A DNA stretch of 64,000 nt from Seminavis robusta (lineage: Eukaryota > Bacillariophyta > Bacillariophyceae > Naviculales > Naviculaceae), in contig CAICTM010000134.1 of assembly GCA_903772945.1 (NCBI GenBank), positions 1 through 64,000 of the forward strand, given 5' to 3'. The notes beneath the pieces were generated by a model. That model was not told where the DNA came from and did no database searches. It saw only the letters and a program-made list of their open reading frames with translations. Both the position numbers and the translations under genes were made by a program. The first letter of the stretch is position 1, and the number at the start of each line of letters is the position of its first letter. Below are positions 54,413 to 64,000 of the stretch, one piece after another.

Positions 54413-55888
54413 ATGAGAGTCATTCCAGCAGCACTTTGCCTCGTTCTTTGCGGTGGCGCCGATGGGTTCGTCACCAAGGCTCCCTTTGGTTTGAAAACTT
54501 CCGCTCTTCAAATGGCGGCTACGTCTGAAAAGGAAGTTCGAGATGCCATTAATCAAATCAACGCTGGGAATTTTGAGCAAACTCTTAGCGAGATTGAGCC
54601 GTTCCTTCGAGATGAAGCTGACGCAAAATTCTACGGAAAGGCAAAACTTCGCCTTAGCGACAAGGCATGGCATGCTGGCCTTACCATCCCCGAAAATTTC
54701 GCAAAGGCGTCTTCACCAGCTCCAGCAGCTGAACCAACGCCCGTTGTGGAGGAAGAAGTGCAAGAACCTGAACCAGTTGCAGAGGTTGAAGAACCGGCAC
54801 CTGTCGCTGAGGAAGCTGCACCAGAACCTGTCGCCGAGGAAGCTACACCAGAACCTGTCGCCGAGGAAGCTACACCCGAGGAAGCTACACCAGAACCTGT
54901 TGCTGAAGAAGCTGCCCCCGAGCCAGTTGCCGAAGAAGCTACCCCCGAGCCAGTTGCCGAAGAAGCTACCCCCGAGCCAGTTGCCGAAGAAGCTGCCCCC
55001 GAGCCAGTTGCCGAAGAAGCAGCACCCGCAGCCGAGCCCAAAAAAATCACCCCAGCTCTTATCAAGGAACTTCGTATGTTGACTGGTGCTGGTATGATGG
55101 ATTGCAAAAAGGCACTGACTGAGACTGATGGTGATGTGGACCAAGCTATTGAAAATATGCGAAAATCTGGTGCCTTGAAGGCTGCCAAGAAGGCTACCAA
55201 GGTTGCGGCTGAGGGACAAATCATTATTAAAGCAGGTGATGGAACAGCTGCCATGGTGGAGGTCAACTGCCAAACTGACTTTGTTGCCAAGGATGAGACC
55301 TTTTTGGCATTTGCCAATGAGGTGACCCAAACGGCTGCAGATAGCAAGTCGTCTCTGGAGGAGTTGCAGCAACAGTTTGAGGAGAAGCGAGTGGCTCTTG
55401 TGGCCAAGATTGGGGAGAACATCAATATTCGTCGAGTTCAATATGTTGAGGGTGGAAAGGTTGCCACCTACTTGCACAATGGTGGCAAAATTGGTGTGGT
55501 CGTCACTGGTGATGGTGAGGAGGATGTCCTCAAGAATATGTGCATGCATGTCTGTGCTTCCAGTCCCCAGTTCTTGACTCCTGATGAAGTTCCATCAGAG
55601 GTTGTGGAGAAGGAACGTCAGGTCCAAATTGACATTGCCATGAATGAGGGCAAACCACAGGACATTGCAGAGAAGATGGTTGCTGGAAGAATGAAGAAGT
55701 ACACTGGTGAGGTCTCCTTGACTGGCCAGCCATTTGTCATGGAACCCAAGAAGTCAGTTGGTGATGTGTTGAAGGAGAAGGGAGCCTCAGTGACCGGCTT
55801 TGTGCGCCTGGAGGTTGGAGAAGGTATTGAGAAAAAGGAGGAAGTCAGCTTTGCTGATGAAGTGGCTGCTATGGCAGCAGGCAACTAA
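54413..55888 (+). CDS. tsf: Elongation factor Ts, plastid-targeted, with EPVAEEATP repeats
   Basis: A 491-aa single-exon protein. It starts with a signal peptide ([18 protein letters not shown]) followed directly by Phe (FVTKAP), matching the diatom plastid presequence pattern with Phe at the cleavage site; a short transit part ([10 protein letters not shown]) follows. Residues 34-105 are an unassigned helical domain. Residues 118-210 are about ten repeats of EPVAEEATP or close variants, some 27-bp units being nearly identical (54915-55020), so length change by slippage is likely. Residues 212-250 form the UBA-like domain ([19 protein letters not shown]) and about 288 is TDFV, both typical of EF-Ts, followed by the dimerisation domain to the end. 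Role: GDP/GTP exchange on plastid EF-Tu. The repeat linker is not part of bacterial EF-Ts. Confidence 0.95.
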   Translation: MRVIPAALCLVLCGGADGFVTKAPFGLKTSALQMAATSEKEVRDAINQINAGNFEQTLSEIEPFLRDEADAKFYGKAKLRLSDKAWHAGLTIPENFAKASSPAPAAEPTPVVEEEVQEPEPVAEVEEPAPVAEEAAPEPVAEEATPEPVAEEATPEEATPEPVAEEAAPEPVAEEATPEPVAEEATPEPVAEEAAPEPVAEEAAPAAEPKKITPALIKELRMLTGAGMMDCKKALTETDGDVDQAIENMRKSGALKAAKKATKVAAEGQIIIKAGDGTAAMVEVNCQTDFVAKDETFLAFANEVTQTAADSKSSLEELQQQFEEKRVALVAKIGENINIRRVQYVEGGKVATYLHNGGKIGVVVTGDGEEDVLKNMCMHVCASSPQFLTPDEVPSEVVEKERQVQIDIAMNEGKPQDIAEKMVAGRMKKYTGEVSLTGQPFVMEPKKSVGDVLKEKGASVTGFVRLEVGEGIEKKEEVSFADEVAAMAAGN

Positions 55889-56356
55889 GCAGCATACAAC
55901 CGGCTAGCTTGTAGCCTTGACTGTAAATGTATAGGGAAGCAGATTGAACTATTACTTCTTTGTAACAGAGAACACTAGTGTGGTTTGTGGGTTGTGGTTG
56001 TGCATAGATTAATTGTCATTCATTCGTTTGGCCACAAGTGAAAGGTTGGCTCTGCGATACACACTTGAGGGGAAGACAATGGCCGGCGACTTGTGAGGGC
56101 CCACACGGACTTGACTCCACTTGCAGAGTTTTGCAGTTCGAATGTTTTTTTGTAAATTTAGTACGGTACCACGATGGGGAGAACCGAGGACCAGCTTCCA
56201 CGCTTTGCGAACGCGCTCGGAAACGGCTTTTTTCAACAAGACTCGCGTCCCAAAGACGTCCCCCCATTTTGAACCGATTGCCATCAAGCTGGGATGCTCC
56301 AGAGCTGCTCCAGCTATCCGGAGCAATAGAAAGCACAAAGTCTTCCCAACTCGACC
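55889..56356. other. Intergenic, EF-Ts to kinesin
   Basis: No gene seen. A minus-strand frame of 185 codons (56009-56566) covers the kinesin first exon in antisense and is not supported. Confidence 0.5.
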
Positions 56357-60499
<4,143 letters not shown>

Positions 60500-60966
60500 A
60501 GCCATAGATTGAGTAAAGAAATAGCACTGAAAATTAACTGTGACAGGCTTCAGGATTAGTAGACTGCAGGGTCTTTTACCGTACACCTGCCGTCGACGTC
60601 AAAGATGAAACGGCAGCAAACGAGGAAAGAGCAGCCCGAAACTACCGGTAGCTAGATCTACTGGTAGAGACTAGTAGAGGACAAGTGAAGGCGGCTTGAA
60701 ATCAGTTTCTCCTTTGACGAAGCATATTATTACGACGTTGGTCAGCTTAGATTAGTTGGTGGAGCCCCACTCAACTCTGCTGCTCGTTTCAGGCTCGCTG
60801 ATGTCCAACCTCGGTACCTGGCACCGGTAGTCGAAGCAAAGAGGCAATCGGTTCGTTGTGAAACTGTCACAAGAGAGCAACGAGGGAAAAACCGTGTATG
60901 ACAAGCACCAAACGGCATGTACTTTTGCTTGTCACCTACTATATCTTACTTCTTCGTTTTGAAACC
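60500..60966. other. Convergent 3' intergenic region, kinesin-13 / SGNH gene
   Basis: No gene is seen; TACCGGTA at 60643-60650 and TAGCTAGAT text follow it. Confidence 0.55.
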
Positions 60967-63612
60967 TTAAGCCCAGTAAATGTGTGACACTCCAATTACA
61001 CAATCAGTGCCACAATCCTTCAGCCGAATTGCAATTTCAACATCAACTTCTTTGTCCCCTGCCATGCTTGGATCATCCATTAGAACAAGCAGCTCAACAA
61101 CTCGTTGAGGTTGCTTACGATACTTTTCCTTCAACTCATCCTTGGTCATGCTTGTTACCTTCCCATTGACTGCATATTCAAGTCGAAAGCTGTCAGGAAA
61201 GCCGTCGATAGGGTCTCCTTTGCCAAGGAATCTTTCCTGGGTCACCTCCGTAGACGTGGCATTGGCAGCTGTCTTCAACGCTCTACGTTCATTATTCTCA
61301 GAGGTCCAATCTTTGGCGATTGTAACCCACTCTTTTTTTGCCCAAGAATGGAACTTGAGAATGATGATCCCTTCCTTCACTTTCACATTCATTACAAGCC
61401 ATCCTGAGTAGCCATTGCCAAGCAGAATGCCTCGAGAATCGTGGTGACCACTGAGCACACAGTCATTATGTGTCCATCGTGCACAGACAGCATCATAAGT
61501 TCCATCACAGTATCCCTGTGGCTCTTCTGCAAGCTCCCACCCTTTGCCAGGTTTGATTTCATCAAGTTCACGGTGCTGCTGCACTCTGAGGGAAGGCTGC
61601 TCTACCCCTGTGTTGGTTGTTGTGTCTGCGGTTTGAGCTGGTGGCTTAACTCTGACTGCACTTGAGGAAACATTGAAAGGCACATCTTCGGTCATTCTTC
61701 GCCTGCCACTAACAATGGACAGCACATCAACCTCGCCAGAAGGGATGTCGTAGCACTCGTTGTGGGCATCTAGACCCTCATAGAGCGCCTTCTTTTCATT
61801 CTTTGGAACGTACCCATCCGCTGTTGGTTTCACAATATTGTTGATACCAGTCTCATTAAAGTCTGCCCGTGGGGTGTAGTGTGTTCGACCCTGTGTTGGC
61901 GGCACATTCCAATGGGAGTTAGGCTACTAGGAAATGAAACTCAAGAAATCGCAATCGAAACTGTATCATGCTTACGTTCATGGGGACTTTGCACATTCTT
62001 TCTGGCAGTCCTTCATCCTTGATGGAGTAACACTTGCCCAACCCTGGATCCATGTTCTTCACTTTGGTTTGGATGTTCTCATAGTAATCCTTGACATGCC
62101 AATAGTCATCTGCCAGAGGTGGTCCACCTAGATGCAAGGAAAATTAGAAACCAGACAACCGTTCAAGCAACTGAAGGTCACAAATCCTAGCATAAAACCT
62201 ACCCATAGTTCCATCACTGAATTGCTGAATGGCCAACTGCAGAGCCTCGAGAACCGAGAAAGCTAAAACACGACCAGTCAGCTGATGTTGTCGCCATCCT
62301 GGATGCCACCTCACTTGACCTGCAAATTTTTCCTTTTGCGTTGCTTCTGGTTTAATGCCATCATCCCGATCAATCCAGCACTTGGAACAATAATCATCGT
62401 GCCTTTTGCAGACATCATTATTCGCCGGGTCACATTTCAGGTATCGCACAGCCCATGGCAAAGTTTCTGCCTGCTCATCACTTGTCGTTAATGGAATGCC
62501 ATCCAAACCAAGCCCAAACTCGCCGACATCAACATCAGCATTTTCATGCAACTCCTTCAAAAGTTCATAGGTTCCTCCGGCACTCCAAAGGACGGGCACA
62601 TGATCTCCAGCAAGCAAGGCTTGGCGAAAAAAGAGATCAATGTGATTTCGGTTATGAATTTCCGTCATACCCGAATCCCAAATAAGAATATCAATTTTTC
62701 GGCCATATATATCGCCGGAGCCCAAGGTATTCTGAAGTGTCCCCAATCCACCTTGTGAGATGTTGCGTGTAATCAGTTTGACTCCTAATCGAGCAAAGAT
62801 GGGTGCCATGATTCTCTGGAATTGCATGGAATAACTTTGACGAAAGTGATTGCTGAAAATAATTTGACAGAAATCAAACAAAAATTGTGAGCCTGGTAAA
62901 CGAAAAAAGAACTCTCAATTGCATACATGAGAGTGCATGCTTACCCATGTCCTGCTGCCGAAGAGTGTCCTGCTAGCACCACAGTGAATGTATCATTGGT
63001 CATGATAGCATGAAGAATTCTTCTGACCAATCCTTCGAAACTACGTTTGGTGGTCCATCCACCATTTCCACGAGTCATACTGCGCTGAAAGTGTTCTGGT
63101 GGACCTTCTGATGTCTTGAAATCAATCTTGTCCCAATGAAACATTTGCATTCTTTCTGACAATCCCTCAGCAGTTTTTGGCTTCGGATGACCATACTCTT
63201 CAAAGATGGCCTCCATGGCTCGAGTGACCAAATTGTCAGCATCATTGAGAATGTGGTTGACAAAGACGGCATCACCTTGCCAACTTTCATCAGGAAAGTC
63301 GTCCCCTGGTACATCACAAGCAGGGAACTTGTCACACAAGTCCTTGTTTTCGGGACGATTCTCTTCGTCGCCATCCCAGAAATGCCATTTTCCATGTTTG
63401 GCCGCCAATTCCTTCTGGACTTCCTCACTGACTGGGATTGATACAGGATCAGGAGGAATAGTTGCTACCTTGGAGTACCCCACGGCTCGTCTGTGTTCTT
63501 GCTGCTGGTTGTCACTGTTGTTGCCGTCGTCATTGGTTCTTAGTGACTGGGCGCCGATCAGGTCCACGAAACAAAAGAAGAAGAGCGGAATCACCGCCAA
63601 AGAGGCTACCAT
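60967..63612 (-). CDS. Secreted SGNH-like protein of an uncharacterised family (4 exons)
   Basis: Exons 62945-63612, 62203-62852, 61976-62127 and 60967-61923 join in frame to 808 aa. A signal peptide (MVASLAVIPLFFFCFVDLIGAQS) leads. Exons 1-2 carry the SGNH-like core: VVLAGHSSAAGHG (Ser217, in place of GDS) followed by NHFRQSYSMQFQRIM, ARLGVKLITRNISQGGLGTL, then YGRKIDILIWDSGMTEIHNR, and a later RWHPGWRQHQLTG that could supply the final His. I recall related text from other diatoms, but its biochemical function is unknown to me. The C-terminal half (about 500-808) is a beta-rich region with KFHSWAKKEWVTIAK and Cys pairs (YDAVCARW, KDCGTDCV), so an extracellular, possibly wall or carbohydrate role is inferred. 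Exon 4 starts after a double AG (TAGTAG); only the second AG keeps the frame. Confidence 0.7.
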
Positions 63613-64000
63613 CTTGGACTGACTTGAATTGTATCTGTCTTGTTGGTGCTATCCGATGTTGCTTTTAATGACCCCTTGCTCTTGATAGTTGTGCTTGGAC
63701 TTGCTTGGTTGCCGAAAACTGGGACGACGAATATGCGAGTGAGAGACGAGAGACCTCGAGCTAGCTGGACACTGTCGCGATGGAGAGCTGTGTCCCTCGC
63801 TACCGGTACCCTTTTCCAAAATGTAGGCTTCCGCCAACAATCAACAGGTCATTGAACCACGATCGAACAGTCACAATTTGGGCCAGGATGACCCGAGAAG
63901 TCGAATGAATCGAAAATCGAATGGTGAGTCCACAGTCAAGATCCAAACCCCGAACCAAGATCTTTCGTCGATCTCTCGACTCTCGATCTCCCAGTTTCCA
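63613..64000. other. Upstream region of the SGNH-like gene to window end
   Basis: No gene seen. TACCGGTA at 63801-63808; GAATCGAAAATCGAATGG-type text and CTCTCGAC repeats occupy the end. Confidence 0.5.

Overview
This window looks like nuclear DNA of a stramenopile alga, most likely a (pennate) diatom. The evidence is: short GT-AG introns of about 70-130 bp in most genes; secretory-signal-plus-transit leaders with an aromatic residue at the expected cleavage point (EF-Ts at 54.4 kb, the helicase-associated-domain protein at 27.2 kb); a class III nucleotide cyclase fused to a cyclic-nucleotide phosphodiesterase; ankyrin-like repeats of the HLEILKWARxNGCPW type; and Ty1/copia and Ty3/gypsy fossils beside gene-dense blocks. 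The species cannot be fixed from the sequence alone. Exon models were built by hand from GT-AG sites and reading frame.

The left third (1-20.5 kb) is repeat-rich. It holds a badly eroded Ty1/copia fossil (1 to about 3.06 kb), an eroded minus-strand Cys-rich coding relic (3.2-5.2 kb), a transposase-like C-terminal ORF (5.4-6.7 kb), a small hypothetical gene, an intact LCMT-like methyltransferase gene (8.0-9.05 kb), a Ty3/gypsy element bounded by two 428-bp LTRs (9389-13920), an eroded repeat-protein relic (13.9-15.7 kb), an intact 2OG-Fe(II) oxygenase gene (16.5-17.8 kb), a freshly broken ankyrin-repeat gene (18.1-19.3 kb), and a two-unit nested tandem repeat (19.5-20.4 kb).

The rest (21.7-63.6 kb) is a compact host block: MsrA (minus), TMEM144-like transporter (plus, divergent), helicase-associated-domain protein (minus), XPG/Rad2 endonuclease (minus), an E2-like/F-box fusion (plus, divergent from XPG), a membrane-anchored PI-PLC-X-like protein (plus), a polytopic membrane protein (minus), a repeat-dense gap with a MITE-like element (39.1-39.5 kb), the cyclase-phosphodiesterase fusion with 17 exons (plus), a YheT/EMB8-type alpha/beta hydrolase (minus), a mu-homology protein resembling the TML/TCUP subunit of TPLATE/TSET (plus), a two-repeat MYB factor (minus), plastid EF-Ts (plus), kinesin-13 (plus) and a secreted SGNH-like protein (minus).

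Most neighbours are divergent or convergent pairs with 0.2-0.9 kb between them, so they probably form independent transcription units; no operon-like pathway is evident. The most notable items are the E2/F-box fusion, the cyclase-PDE gene with 11- and 13-nt microexons, a hairpin-plus-TATA motif shared by the upstream regions of two unrelated genes, and about 12 copies of the 8-mer TACCGGTA where about one is expected.
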